A stretch of 64,000 nucleotides of DNA from Blastomonas ursincola (GTDB lineage Bacteria; Pseudomonadota; Alphaproteobacteria; Sphingomonadales; Sphingomonadaceae), in assembly GCF_013607875.1 (NCBI RefSeq), contig NZ_VDES01000001.1, forward strand, positions 538,316 through 602,315. The letters are read 5' to 3'. The position numbers and the translations under genes are program-made. The notes beneath the pieces were generated by a model that ran no database searches, was not told the DNA's origin, and saw only the letters and a list, made by a program, of their open reading frames with translations. Below are positions 25,012-34,058 of the stretch, one piece after another (the first letter of the stretch is position 1; each line of letters starts with the position of its first letter).

Positions 25012-25304
25012 GCATCACGAAGAAGCTCGCGGTGCTCCGCGAGCACCATTACGGGCTGGACAAGCTGCCCGAGACCATCCGGGTGCCGGCCCTTGGCGAG
25101 TGTCGCGACGAGACCGTCAAGCCGGTCGGGGCGGCCTCGATCGACGACCTGGCCTTCGCCCTCATCGGGCTGAACGAGCGGGCATCGGCCCTCTACCGCG
25201 AGATCGACGCGGTGCGCACCCTCCACGACGAGGCCCGCAAGGCCGGCGCGCTGGGAGCGGACGTCGCGATCGACGCCCTGATCGCGGCGAAGGGAGGCAA
25301 GTGA
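25008..25304 (+). CDS. Small phage early protein
   Basis: A 98-aa mostly helical protein (IDDLAFALIGLNERASALYR, LHDEARKAGALGADVAIDAL). It is coupled by overlapping start and stop codons to both neighbours (ATGA upstream, TGATG downstream). Function unknown; conserved position before the Sak4-like gene suggests an accessory part of the recombination system. Confidence 0.65.
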   Translation: MSITKKLAVLREHHYGLDKLPETIRVPALGECRDETVKPVGAASIDDLAFALIGLNERASALYREIDAVRTLHDEARKAGALGADVAIDALIAAKGGK

Positions 25305-26233
25305 TGGCGATTCCTGCCTCTCCCTGTCAGGCCTCCGGCCTTCCTCGCCTCTTGCCAATAATCTCCGCCGATCAGCGGCTCGCCGAGCCGCGCGGCATCA
25401 AGGGCACGATCTTCGGCAAGTCCGGGATCGGCAAGACCTCGCTTCTCTGGACGCTCGACCCCGCCACTACATTGTTCATCGACCTGGAGGCGGGCGACCT
25501 CGCCATCGAGGGATGGTCCGGCGACAGCGTCCGGCCGCGCACATGGGCCGAGTGCCGCGACTTCGCGGTCTTCATCGGCGGCCCCAACCCGGCGCTGCGG
25601 GACGACCAGGTCTACAGCGAGGCCCACTTCGCGGCGGTGTGCGAGCGCTTCGGCGATCCGGCGGCGCTCGACCGGTACCACACGGTCTTTATCGACTCGA
25701 TCACCGTCGCCGGGCGGCTCTGCTTCCAATGGTGCAAAGGGCAGCCCGAGGCATTCTCCGAGAAGACCGGCAAGCCCGATGTCCGCGGCGCCTACGGCCT
25801 GCACGGCCGCGAGATGGTCGCGTGGCTCACGCATCTCCAGCACACGCGGGCGAAGAACGTCTGGTTCGTCGGGATCCTCGACGAGAAGCTCGACGACTTC
25901 AATCGACGCATCTTCCAGCCGCAAATCGACGGCTCGAAGACCGGTCTCGAGCTGCCGGGCATCGTCGATGAAGTCCTGACGATGGCGGAGATCAAGGACG
26001 AGTCCGGCGCGCCGTACCGTGCCTTCGTCTGCCAGACGATCAACCCCTGGAACTTCCCGGCGAAGGACCGCTCCGGTCGCCTCGACCTGATCGAGGAGCC
26101 GCATCTCGGGCGCCTGATGGCGAAGATCCGCGGCCCCGTGAAGCCCGCCTCCGAGCGGCTGGCCTATCGCAGCCCGACCACGGCCGCGACCGAGCCGACC
26201 TCCGACGCACCCACCCATTCCGAAAACGCCTGA
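25304..26233 (+). CDS. Sak4-like RecA-fold ATPase (phage recombinase)
   Basis: A 309-aa P-loop ATPase with Walker A GKSGIGKT at 38-45, an early LFIDLEAGDLAIEGW and Walker B YHTVFIDSIT near 124-133. This matches the short RecA-like family (AAA_24) that contains phage Sak4 single-strand annealing proteins, which promote DNA pairing during phage recombination. The next gene is a probable ssDNA-binding partner, as in other Sak4 modules. The C-terminal tail (TTAATEPTSDAPTHSENA) is disordered. Confidence 0.82.
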   Translation: MAIPASPCQASGLPRLLPIISADQRLAEPRGIKGTIFGKSGIGKTSLLWTLDPATTLFIDLEAGDLAIEGWSGDSVRPRTWAECRDFAVFIGGPNPALRDDQVYSEAHFAAVCERFGDPAALDRYHTVFIDSITVAGRLCFQWCKGQPEAFSEKTGKPDVRGAYGLHGREMVAWLTHLQHTRAKNVWFVGILDEKLDDFNRRIFQPQIDGSKTGLELPGIVDEVLTMAEIKDESGAPYRAFVCQTINPWNFPAKDRSGRLDLIEEPHLGRLMAKIRGPVKPASERLAYRSPTTAATEPTSDAPTHSENA

Positions 26234-26250
26234 ACGAGGAGACCCCAGCC

Positions 26251-26847
26251 ATGACTGGATCCTGGAACGATTTCAACGACGCCAAGCAGAACAGCAACAT
26301 CATCCCCAAGGGCACGCTGGCCAAGGTGCGCCTGACGATCCGTCCGGGCGGATTCGACGATCCGGCGCAGGGCTGGACCGGCGGATACGCCACGCGGGGA
26401 ACCACCGGCTCGGTCTATCTCTCGGGCGAGTTCACGGTTCTCGAAGGGCCCTACGCCCGGCGCAAGATCTTCACCCTGATCGGGCTCTACAGCCCCAAGG
26501 GGCCGGACTGGGCGAACATGGGCCGCAGCCTGATCCGCGGCATGCTCAACTCCGCGCGTGGCATTTCGGACAAGGACACGTCCGCCCAGGCCCAGGCCGC
26601 GCGTCGCATCAGCGGCTTTGCCGATCTCGACGGGCTCGAGTTCGTGGCGCGGATCGACATTGGCACCGACACCAACGGCGAGGAGAAGAACGAGATCCGC
26701 GCGGCCGTGACGCCGGATCACAAGGAGTATGCCGCCCTCATGGGCGCGCCCGGCGCGGTGCCGCAGCCGCAGGCTCAGCCGTCCCAGCCCTCCATGCCCC
26801 ACTCTTCAGCACCGGCGGCGGGCACACGCCCGTCCTGGGCGCAGTGA
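26251..26847 (+). CDS. Putative ssDNA-binding/recombination accessory protein (DUF669-like)
   Basis: A 198-aa protein beginning GSWNDFNDAKQ, with a beta-rich core (GTLAKVRLTIRPGG, GSVYLSGEFTVLEGPYARRK) and a disordered Pro/Gln/Ser tail from about residue 165. That layout resembles SSB-type proteins encoded next to phage annealing proteins. Assignment rests on general similarity and position, between the Sak4-like ATPase and the helicase. Confidence 0.65.
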   Translation: MTGSWNDFNDAKQNSNIIPKGTLAKVRLTIRPGGFDDPAQGWTGGYATRGTTGSVYLSGEFTVLEGPYARRKIFTLIGLYSPKGPDWANMGRSLIRGMLNSARGISDKDTSAQAQAARRISGFADLDGLEFVARIDIGTDTNGEEKNEIRAAVTPDHKEYAALMGAPGAVPQPQAQPSQPSMPHSSAPAAGTRPSWAQ

Positions 26848-26854
26848 GGCGGCC

Positions 26855-28558
26855 ATGCTGCTGCGTCCCCGCCAGAAGCAGTTCGTCGAGCGCAGCGTCC
26901 GCGCGCTTGGGCTGCACGGAAACACCCTCGGCGTCGCCCCGACCGGAGCCGGCAAGACGATCATGCTTTCGGGGGTCGTCGGTCGCATGGTCGGCGAGAC
27001 GCCGAAGAGCACGGGCGCCAAGGCATGCGTGCTCGCCCACCGCGACGAGCTGACCGCGCAGAACCGCAGCAAGTTCGGCCGGGTGAACCCGAAGATCACG
27101 ACCTCGGTCGTCGACGCGAAGGAGAAATCCTGGGCTGGCCAGGTCACCTTCGCGATGGTGCCGACGCTGTCGCGCGCCGGTAATCTCGGCCAGCTGCCCG
27201 CGCTCGACCTCCTGGTGATCGACGAGGCACACCACGCGGCCGCCGACAGCTATCGCCGCATCATCGACACCGCGCTCCAGCGCAATGCCATGTGCCGGAT
27301 CTACGGCGTCACGGCGACGCCCAATCGGGGCGACAAGCGCGGTCTGCGTCCGGTGTTCTCCAACGTCGCCGATCAGATCCGGATCGGCGAACTGATCGCC
27401 TCCGGCCATCTCGTGCCGCCGCGCACCTTCGTGATCGATGTCGGCGTCCAGGACCAGCTCACAAAGGTGCGCCGCACGGCCGACGATTTCGACATGGCCG
27501 AGGTCGACGCGATCATGAACCGTTCGCCGGTCACGGACGCCGTCATCCGCCACTGGCGGGAAAAGGCGGGCGAGCGCCAGACGGTGGTGGTCTGCTCGAC
27601 CGTGGACCACGCGCGCAACGTGACCGCCGCTTTCAACGCGGCCGGTGTCGCCGCCGGGCTGATCCACGGCGACATGGCCGATACCAACCGCAAGACGACC
27701 CTCGACGCCTACGCCGCTGGAGAGCTGCGGGTCGTCGTCAATGTCGCGGTGCTGACCGAGGGGTGGGATCATCCGCCGACGGGCTGCGTCGTGCTGCTGC
27801 GGCCGAGCTCCTACAAGTCGACCATGATTCAGATGGTCGGCCGGGGCCTGCGCACGGTCTCGCCCGAGGAGCATCCCGGCGTCATCAAGACCGACTGCAT
27901 CGTGCTGGATTTCGGCACCTCGACCCTGCTGCACGGTTCGCTGGAGCAGGACGTCGACCTGGACGGTCGTGAGCCCTCCGGCGAAGCGCCCACTAAGGAT
28001 TGCCCGGACTGCGGCGCCATCGTGCCGCTCGCCACTATCGAATGCCCGCTGTGCGGTCATGTCTGGGAGCGTCCCGAAGGCGGCGAAGCAGCGCCGCTCG
28101 GCGACTTCGTGATGTCCGAGATCGACCTGCTGAAGCGGTCGAGTTTCCGGTGGGTAGCGCTCTTCGGCGACGATGCCGCGCTCATCGCCAACGGCTTCAA
28201 TGCCTGGGGCGGTGTCTTCTTCCTGAACGGCCGGTGGTACGGCATCGGAGGCCTCCAGAAGCAGCGCCCTCATCTGTTGGCCGTGGGCGAACGCACCGTT
28301 TGCCTCGCGGCGGCCGACGATTGGCTCAACGAGCATGAGAGCGACGAGAGCGCCCACAAGACGCGCCGCTGGCTGAACCAGCCGCCCACCGACCGGCAGC
28401 TTGCCTTCCTGCCGCCGGAGTACCGGCAGGATTTCGGGCTCACCCGCTACCAGGCCTCGGCGCTGCTGGCTTTTCGCTTCAACCGCGACGCCATCCGCTC
28501 CCTCGTCTTCGGGGCGGCCGATGCCGCGCCCGAAGCAGCCATCGGGAGGGCGGCATGA
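26855..28558 (+). CDS. SF2 DEAH-box helicase with zinc finger
   Basis: A 567-aa helicase acting in phage replication or recombination. Walker A APTGAGKT is at 28-35, VIDEAHHAA near 121-129 and a motif III-like VTATPNRGDKRG follows. The C-terminal helicase domain has VAVLTEGWDHPPTG and MIQMVGRGLR. A four-cysteine finger, CPDCG...CPLCG, sits near 383-403. The ATG at 26855 starts the conserved N-terminus LRPRQKQFVE. Confidence 0.93.
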   Translation: MLLRPRQKQFVERSVRALGLHGNTLGVAPTGAGKTIMLSGVVGRMVGETPKSTGAKACVLAHRDELTAQNRSKFGRVNPKITTSVVDAKEKSWAGQVTFAMVPTLSRAGNLGQLPALDLLVIDEAHHAAADSYRRIIDTALQRNAMCRIYGVTATPNRGDKRGLRPVFSNVADQIRIGELIASGHLVPPRTFVIDVGVQDQLTKVRRTADDFDMAEVDAIMNRSPVTDAVIRHWREKAGERQTVVVCSTVDHARNVTAAFNAAGVAAGLIHGDMADTNRKTTLDAYAAGELRVVVNVAVLTEGWDHPPTGCVVLLRPSSYKSTMIQMVGRGLRTVSPEEHPGVIKTDCIVLDFGTSTLLHGSLEQDVDLDGREPSGEAPTKDCPDCGAIVPLATIECPLCGHVWERPEGGEAAPLGDFVMSEIDLLKRSSFRWVALFGDDAALIANGFNAWGGVFFLNGRWYGIGGLQKQRPHLLAVGERTVCLAAADDWLNEHESDESAHKTRRWLNQPPTDRQLAFLPPEYRQDFGLTRYQASALLAFRFNRDAIRSLVFGAADAAPEAAIGRAA

Positions 28559-28561
28559 GCC

Positions 28562-28972
28562 ATGGCCTGTCTTACCCCCATCACGGCCGAGGACCGGCGG
28601 CGGCTCTGGCATCCGCGTGGAACGCTCTGTGCTGTCTGCCGGCGACCCACCCGTGGCTTTGGCTGGTTCGACCCGGTGCGGTCGAAGCAACCGCGCCCCT
28701 CGGTCTGGTTCTGCTCGATGGCCTGCCAAGGCTTCTGGACGCGTTTGGCGCGGGAGCGCTGGGCCATGGTTGATCTCACCGAACAGGAGAAGGCGGCGAT
28801 CCGCGCCGCCATGAAGCCGGTCGCCGAGATCATGGAGGAGATCGGCTGGCAGGCGCGCTTCTCCGACCTCACGGAGGCGCAGGTGCTCACGCTCATCGAG
28901 GTCGCCGTCGGCGGCTTCCAGGACGCCATGCATGCCATGGCTACCGATACGCAAGCGGAGGTGCCGTTCTGA
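28562..28972 (+). CDS. DUF6511 zinc-binding phage protein
   Basis: A 136-aa protein with a treble-clef-like zinc site (CAVCRRPTRGFGWFDP and CSMACQGFW, residues 23-56) followed by a helical domain. I recognise it as DUF6511, a family found in this type of alphaproteobacterial prophage between helicase and exonuclease genes. It overlaps the next gene by one base. Function unknown. Confidence 0.75.
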   Translation: MACLTPITAEDRRRLWHPRGTLCAVCRRPTRGFGWFDPVRSKQPRPSVWFCSMACQGFWTRLARERWAMVDLTEQEKAAIRAAMKPVAEIMEEIGWQARFSDLTEAQVLTLIEVAVGGFQDAMHAMATDTQAEVPF

Positions 28973-29739
28973 TGCTCGACTACAACCATCGCCCCACTTG
29001 CGCCGAACGCATCAACGCCGTCATCGACGAAGCGATCGCCGTTAAACGCGCGGCGATTGCGCCCAGAACCTATCTCGGCGGCTCCCGCCTCGGACACAGC
29101 TGTGAGCGCGCGCTGCAATTCGAGTTCGCGGGCGCGCCGAAGGATGAGGGCCAGGAGTTCTCCGGCCAGACGCTGCGGATCTTCGAGATCGGACACGCGC
29201 TCGAAGATCTTGCCATCGTCTGGCTGCGCGGCGCCGGGTTCGATCTCTATACCCGCAAGGGCAACCGTCCGGATGGGGAGCAGTTCGGCTTCTCGGTTGC
29301 TGGCGGGCGTATTCGCGGTCATGTCGATGGGATCATCGCCGCCGCACCCCAGCTACTGGGCATCGGCGTTCCCGCGCTCTGGGAATGCAAGACGATGAAT
29401 GCCAGGAACTGGCGCGAGACCGTGGCCAAGGGCGTGGTGATGGCGAAGCCCGTCTACGCAGCCCAGATCGCCCTCTACCAGGCCTATATGGAAGCGCAGG
29501 TCCCCGGCATCTCCGACAATCCAGCGCTCTTCACCGCCATCAACAAGGACACCGCCGAACTGCACCACGAACTGGTGCCGTTCGACGCGGGGCTCGCCCA
29601 ACGCATGAGCGATCGCGCCGTGCGGATCCTTGAGGCGACGGATGCAGGGGATCTGCTGCCGCGCATCGCCACGACCCGTGATTTCCACGAGTGCCGAATG
29701 TGTCCGTGGGCGGAACGCTGCTGGGGGCTGCCGGCATGA
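28972..29739 (+). CDS. PD-(D/E)XK nuclease (Cas4/RecB-like)
   Basis: A 255-aa nuclease with SRLGHSCERALQFEF, GHALEDLAIVWLR, the catalytic IRGHVDGII and LWECKTM pairs (D near 119, ExK near 138) and the QxxxY motif (AAQIALYQAYM). A C-terminal CRMCPWAERC fits the iron-sulphur site of Cas4/AddB-like nucleases. It probably provides the exonuclease partner of the Sak4-like annealing protein. Confidence 0.85.
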   Translation: MLDYNHRPTCAERINAVIDEAIAVKRAAIAPRTYLGGSRLGHSCERALQFEFAGAPKDEGQEFSGQTLRIFEIGHALEDLAIVWLRGAGFDLYTRKGNRPDGEQFGFSVAGGRIRGHVDGIIAAAPQLLGIGVPALWECKTMNARNWRETVAKGVVMAKPVYAAQIALYQAYMEAQVPGISDNPALFTAINKDTAELHHELVPFDAGLAQRMSDRAVRILEATDAGDLLPRIATTRDFHECRMCPWAERCWGLPA

Positions 29740-32024
29740 GCGGGAACAAGGTCGTCTCCCTCGATGCGTGGCGCGACTTCAACGACGCCGCGCCGCAGGC
29801 CGATCCGTTCGACATCGAGCCGGATCCAGAGCAGATCGCCGTCTTTCTCGACGTCGTCTTCGGTTACTGCGAGGGCTGGGTGCCCCTGCGCGGGTTCGTG
29901 GACAAGGGCCAAGGCATCGACGGCCGACCCCACAACGCCTGGATCGAGATCGACGACAGTTTGCTGGAGAAGGCGGTTTCCTTCGCCGGTTGGGCAGCAC
30001 GCGAAGGGGCGGCCTTCTATGTGGTGCCGGGAACGGTCGCCGAGACCGGCAAGGCCAAGGCCGCCGATGTCCAGCAGATGCAGACGGTCCTCGTCGACCT
30101 CGACGCCGGAGATATTGCGGCCAAGCTCGACCACCTCATCCGGCATCTCGGCGAGCCGACACTGCTCGTCGAAAGCGGCGGCCGTACACCGGACGGTCTC
30201 GACAAGCTGCATGTCTGGTGGCGCTTGAGTGAACCGGCCGAGGGCGAGGACATCTCGCTGCTCTGTCGGTTGCGCGGCGACATTGCGGTCAAGGTCGGCG
30301 GCGATACGCATTTCCGCTCGGCCCACCAGCCGATCCGCCTGGCTGGTTCGGTCTATCACAAGGGCGGGTTCAAGCGCTTGGTCAACATCCGCCGCCACAG
30401 CCCGCGGGTCGAGGTCCATCTGCGCGACTTCGCCGAGCTCGTCGCCGACATGCCGCCGCTTGCCGGCGTGGGATCAGAGCCAGGACCATCGAGCGACAAA
30501 CCCTCGATCACGGAGATCCTGACCACCCCGGTCCGTGAAGGCGGCGAAGACGACTGGACCCGCTTCCAGGGGGCGAGCGCCGCGATCGGCCACTACGTCC
30601 GCATGGCGCATGAGGGCCGCATGAGCCGCGACGACGCGTGGGAGGCGATCTGCCAGTACAACGCCGCCCAGCTCCGTCCGAGCTGGCCGCTCGAACGCCT
30701 CGCCTCGGAAGCACAGCGGCTCTGGCGGCTGCATGAAGAGCGCCACGGACCGGCCCTCGAACGGATCTCCGTGCCGCCGATGTCCGCGCTTCCGCTCTTC
30801 ACGCTCGGCGCACTGCTCGACGACGTGAGCCCGATGCCCGACGACATCATCGCGCCGCGCTTGCTGACGCCCGGTGGGATGCTGGTGCTCGGCGGTGCCC
30901 CCAAGGTCGGCAAGAGCGACTTCCTGATCAGTCTGCTCGTCCACATGGCGGCGGGCGTGCCCTTCCTCGGCTTTGCGCCGAGCCGGCCCTTGCGGATCTT
31001 CTATCTGCAGGCGGAGATCCAGTACCATTATCTGCGGGAGCGGCTTCAGGCCATCCGGATCGAGCCGGCGCTCCTGGCCGCAGCGCGCGACAATCTCGTT
31101 GCCACGCCGAAGGTCCGCATGCTGCTCGACGCCCGCGGCGTGGGCCTGACCATCGCCGCGGTTCGCGCCCACTATGGGCATGGCGCGCCCGACATCCTCT
31201 GCATCGACCCGATCCGCAATCTCTTCGATGGCGGTCCGGACGGCGGCGGGGAGAACGACAACACCGCGATGCTCTTCTTCCTGCAGGAGCGGGTCGAAGC
31301 GCTGCGGGACGCCGTAGCCCCGGATGCCGGCCTGATCCTCTGCCATCACACCCGCAAGATCACGAAGAAGCAGCTCGTCGAGGACCCGTTCATGGCGCTC
31401 TCGGGCGCGGGAGCCTTGCGCAGCTTCTACACCTCCGGCGTGATCATGCACCGGCCCGACGAGGACCGGCCGGAGCGGATGCTGCATTTCGAGCTGCGCA
31501 ACGGTCCCGGCATCGAGCCGATGATGGTCGACAAGGTGGACGGACGCTGGATTGCGATCGACCGCTCCGAGACAAGGCTCGTGCGTCGCGAGTTCGGCGA
31601 GAAGCTCGACGCCGAGCGCGCGCGCAAACACGACGTGATCCTTCAACTGCTCTTCGATGAGGCCGAGGCCGGCCGGCTCTACACCGCGCTGCAATTCGCC
31701 GAGAGCTTCGAGAACCAGGCCGGGCTCGGCGGCAAGGACACGATCCGTGAACGGATCAGCGTGCTGGCGACGAAGGGTTTCATCAAGTTCGTTCGCGATG
31801 GCGCGCCGTTCGGTCTGCCAACCTCGCGTTCGAAGTTCGGCTATCTCTGCGTCGAGGGCATGACGTTCCCGATCGGAGAAGAGACGGCAGACCCCGATAC
31901 CGGCGAGGTCGTGCCCGTCCGGATCCCGGTCCTTCCCAGCACCTACAAATGCCCGCAGAGCGGCGCGGCGCTGCCGGTCGAGAACCCCCTGGTCTGGGTC
32001 TATCAGACGGAGGAGACCTCGTGA
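29736..32024 (+). CDS. RepB-type primase plus RecA-like AAA helicase (replication protein)
   Basis: A 762-aa protein from the ATG at 29736, overlapping the nuclease stop by 4 nt. The N-terminal half shows archaeo-eukaryotic primase features (TVLVDLDAGD, ESGGRTPDGLDKLHVWW, HQPIRLAGSVYHK). The C-terminal half is a RepA/AAA_25 ATPase with GAPKVGKSD near 387-395, PDILCIDPIRN and a late LILCHHTRK. It probably opens and primes the phage origin. Origin-like repeats lie immediately downstream. Confidence 0.85.
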   Translation: MSGNKVVSLDAWRDFNDAAPQADPFDIEPDPEQIAVFLDVVFGYCEGWVPLRGFVDKGQGIDGRPHNAWIEIDDSLLEKAVSFAGWAAREGAAFYVVPGTVAETGKAKAADVQQMQTVLVDLDAGDIAAKLDHLIRHLGEPTLLVESGGRTPDGLDKLHVWWRLSEPAEGEDISLLCRLRGDIAVKVGGDTHFRSAHQPIRLAGSVYHKGGFKRLVNIRRHSPRVEVHLRDFAELVADMPPLAGVGSEPGPSSDKPSITEILTTPVREGGEDDWTRFQGASAAIGHYVRMAHEGRMSRDDAWEAICQYNAAQLRPSWPLERLASEAQRLWRLHEERHGPALERISVPPMSALPLFTLGALLDDVSPMPDDIIAPRLLTPGGMLVLGGAPKVGKSDFLISLLVHMAAGVPFLGFAPSRPLRIFYLQAEIQYHYLRERLQAIRIEPALLAAARDNLVATPKVRMLLDARGVGLTIAAVRAHYGHGAPDILCIDPIRNLFDGGPDGGGENDNTAMLFFLQERVEALRDAVAPDAGLILCHHTRKITKKQLVEDPFMALSGAGALRSFYTSGVIMHRPDEDRPERMLHFELRNGPGIEPMMVDKVDGRWIAIDRSETRLVRREFGEKLDAERARKHDVILQLLFDEAEAGRLYTALQFAESFENQAGLGGKDTIRERISVLATKGFIKFVRDGAPFGLPTSRSKFGYLCVEGMTFPIGEETADPDTGEVVPVRIPVLPSTYKCPQSGAALPVENPLVWVYQTEETS

Positions 32025-32063
32025 TGCGCCAGCTCATCCTGATTACGCGGACTTACGCAGGAT

Positions 32064-32320
32064 CAAGTTGTGGCAAGTTGCGGCGAGCTGGGCGGCCAGC
32101 TTCCCAACTACTTTCGTTGCTTTTCGCGCCGCCGCGCACCGCCCAGCCATCCCGCGCACATTCAAGTTGGGAAAGCTCGTCCCAACTACCTTGGCTCCCG
32201 CGCGCTCCGCTGCGCGGCCTTTTGCAGATTCAAGTTGGGAACGCGACCCACGCCATGGGCCGTCCCAACTTCGATTTCTCCAGAATATTCAACGTGTTGA
32301 TGCGCTCTCGAAGTTGTGGG
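32064..32320. repeat. CAAGTTGGGA direct and inverted repeats, origin candidate
   Basis: Noncoding 430-bp gap after the primase-helicase gene. CAAGTTG occurs at 32064, 32074, 32163 and 32231. CCCAACT occurs at 32103, 32181 and 32264, and AAGTTGTGGG at 32311. Two units pair as inverted repeats (32163-32187 and 32231-32270). Their position beside a replication initiator is typical of a phage origin. Further inverted sequence, built of CCCCC and GGGGG blocks, follows at 32330-32395. Confidence 0.65.
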
Positions 32321-32458
32321 GGTGAAAGCCACCCCCTTCGGGGGTGGGGGAGAACCGCGCCGAGCGGGTTCTCCCACTCCCACCCCCAGGGGCTTCGCGC
32401 GCGCAGGCACCGTGCCGTCCATCCCCTCACCGACATCAGACGAGAAGGACCCACCACC

Positions 32459-32992
32459 ATGAGCCAGTGCCCGTCCCCCCTCCCCAAGAGCGCGCCCCAT
32501 CCGGCCCCGGTCATCTCGACATCTGCGCGCGGCGCCATTCTCGCCCTGGATCTCGGCACCACGACGGGCTGGGCGAGCCTGGCGGGTGGGATCGTGCACA
32601 GCGGAACCGCCAGCTTCCGCTCCGGCCGCTTCGACGGCGGTGGCATGCGGTACCTGCGCTTCCAGCACTGGCTCGAACAACTGGCCGACGACAGCGGCGG
32701 GTTGACCGCGATCTATTTCGAGGAGGTCCGGCGCCATATCGGCACTGACGCCGCCCACCTCTACGGCGGCTTCCTGGCGACGTTGACCACTTGGTGTGAG
32801 CGTGAGGGCGTCGCCTATCAGGGCGTGCCTGTCGGCACCATCAAACGCTTCGCCACGGGCAAGGGCAATGCCGGCAAGGAAGCTGTCGTGGCTGCCGTTC
32901 GCCAACGGGGCTTCCAGCCCGCTGATGACAACGAGGCCGACGCCATCGCCATCCTGCTCTGGGCGATTGCGACCCGAGGAGGTGTGCTGTGA
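32459..32992 (+). CDS. RuvC-like Holliday junction resolvase
   Basis: A 177-aa RNase H-fold nuclease. The acidic residues are visible as D31 in LALDLGTTTGWAS, E88/E89 in AIYFEEV and the DDNEADAIA cluster (156-164). It resolves recombination or replication intermediates before packaging. Start ATG at 32459 was chosen because upstream in-frame codons lie within the repeat region; the first 25 residues are a Pro-rich tail. Confidence 0.88.
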   Translation: MSQCPSPLPKSAPHPAPVISTSARGAILALDLGTTTGWASLAGGIVHSGTASFRSGRFDGGGMRYLRFQHWLEQLADDSGGLTAIYFEEVRRHIGTDAAHLYGGFLATLTTWCEREGVAYQGVPVGTIKRFATGKGNAGKEAVVAAVRQRGFQPADDNEADAIAILLWAIATRGGVL

Positions 32993-33417
32993 AGTGGACG
33001 CCGAGCCTGGTCGAGGAGCGGCTGGCTGAAGCCGCATCGGTTCTGAAACGACTACCGGAGCCCCGCCGGCAGGGCTACTTCAACGTCTGGCCGGAGATCA
33101 TCCACAGCTTCGCCGACAAGGTCGGACAGGAGCCGAGGCCGATGCGCGTCGTGCCATCGCCCGCCGCGATCAGCCGGATGGAGGAGACGCTCAGCTGGAC
33201 GGTGGGGCTCGATCCGATCGACGGCAAGATCGTCTGGTTGCGCGCCTACGGCGAGCGCTGGAAGACCATCTGCTGGAAGGTCGGCCTGCAGCGCTCGGCC
33301 GCCCACGAGCACTGGCTCTACGCGCTCTGCGTGATCGCGTGGCGGCTGAACCGCCGTAAAGTCCCCCGGCTCCGATCGCGGCGCTATGTGATTGAAATGG
33401 TTAAAGGAGCAGAGTGA
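32989..33417 (+). CDS. DUF6362 family phage protein
   Basis: A 142-aa protein with GTG start overlapping the RuvC-like stop by 4 nt. Segments EERLAEAASVLKRLPE, GYFNVWPEIIHSFADKVGQ and LRAYGERWKTICWKVGLQRS match the DUF6362 family as I know it. The C-terminal part resembles a sigma-like HTH (WKTICWKVGLQRSAAHEHW), so a regulator of late gene expression is conceivable. Confidence 0.75.
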   Translation: MKWTPSLVEERLAEAASVLKRLPEPRRQGYFNVWPEIIHSFADKVGQEPRPMRVVPSPAAISRMEETLSWTVGLDPIDGKIVWLRAYGERWKTICWKVGLQRSAAHEHWLYALCVIAWRLNRRKVPRLRSRRYVIEMVKGAE

Positions 33418-33444
33418 GCCGAGTTCTCTGCCGCGGCAGAGGTA

Positions 33445-33473
33445 TTGTCCGGACGGTGTACGGATGCTATATG
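33445..33473 (+). promoter_or_regulatory. Promoter candidate for the toxin-antitoxin operon
   Basis: TTGTCC and TATATG are separated by 17 bp, ending 18 bp before the antitoxin ATG. Composition here is AT-richer than the surroundings. Confidence 0.5.
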
Positions 33474-33491
33474 AGTGTCACGAGGTGAAGG

Positions 33492-34058
33492 ATGGCGACG
33501 ATCATGAACAAGCGAAATCAAAAAACCGAGGGAAAAGCGCGATCCGTAACCGGGGTTAAAGGGCTCGTGACGTCCGGTGCCTACCACGTTCTGCCCGCTA
33601 AGAAGGGCGGCTGGGAAGTGCGCAAGGAAGGCTCTAACCGCGCAACGGCACAATTTGCTACGAAAGCTGAAGCTATATCGCGCGCAAGAGAGGTCAGTAA
33701 AAGCTCAGGCTTTGAGCTGAAAATCCACGCCCGGGATGGTCGGATTCGCGAGACTGTTGTTGTCGGTCGTGATGCGAGAGCTTCCGATTCTATGGCGCAA
33801 AAGTCCGAGCGTATCGAAGTGCGTACCACGCCGAATATGAAGGCGCTGCTGCAGCGTGCAGCCACGTTTTCGCACAAGAACGTGACGGAATTCCTGCTCG
33901 AAGCGGGCATCCATGCCGCCGAGGAAGCGCTCGTCGATCGGCGCATGTTCCGGCTGGATGACGCCCAGTGGCAAGCCTTCCAGGATGTTCTCGACCGCCC
34001 CGTCCAGAGCAAGCCGCGCCTCGCCAGACTGCTCGCCGAGAAGAGCGTGCTTGAGTGA
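33492..34058 (+). CDS. Fused DUF2188-DUF1778 antitoxin
   Basis: A 188-aa protein of two parts. Residues about 28-98 match DUF2188 (AYHVLPAKKGGWEVRKEG, TKAEAISRAREVSKSSG, HARDGRIRE). Residues 105-188 match the DUF1778/TacA ribbon-helix-helix antitoxin (ERIEVRTTPNMKALLQRAA, NVTEFLLEAGIHAAEEAL, FRLDDAQWQAFQDVLDRP). The C-terminus would bind and neutralise the acetyltransferase encoded next (4-nt overlap). The extra N-terminal DUF2188 domain is not usual for this antitoxin family in my knowledge. Confidence 0.82.
   Translation: MATIMNKRNQKTEGKARSVTGVKGLVTSGAYHVLPAKKGGWEVRKEGSNRATAQFATKAEAISRAREVSKSSGFELKIHARDGRIRETVVVGRDARASDSMAQKSERIEVRTTPNMKALLQRAATFSHKNVTEFLLEAGIHAAEEALVDRRMFRLDDAQWQAFQDVLDRPVQSKPRLARLLAEKSVLE

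Noticed and set aside
26738-28954. 738-codon open frame on the minus strand
   Set aside because: It lies exactly opposite the SF2 helicase, has no ribosome site and has the Arg/Asp/His-rich composition of a GC-rich shadow frame.
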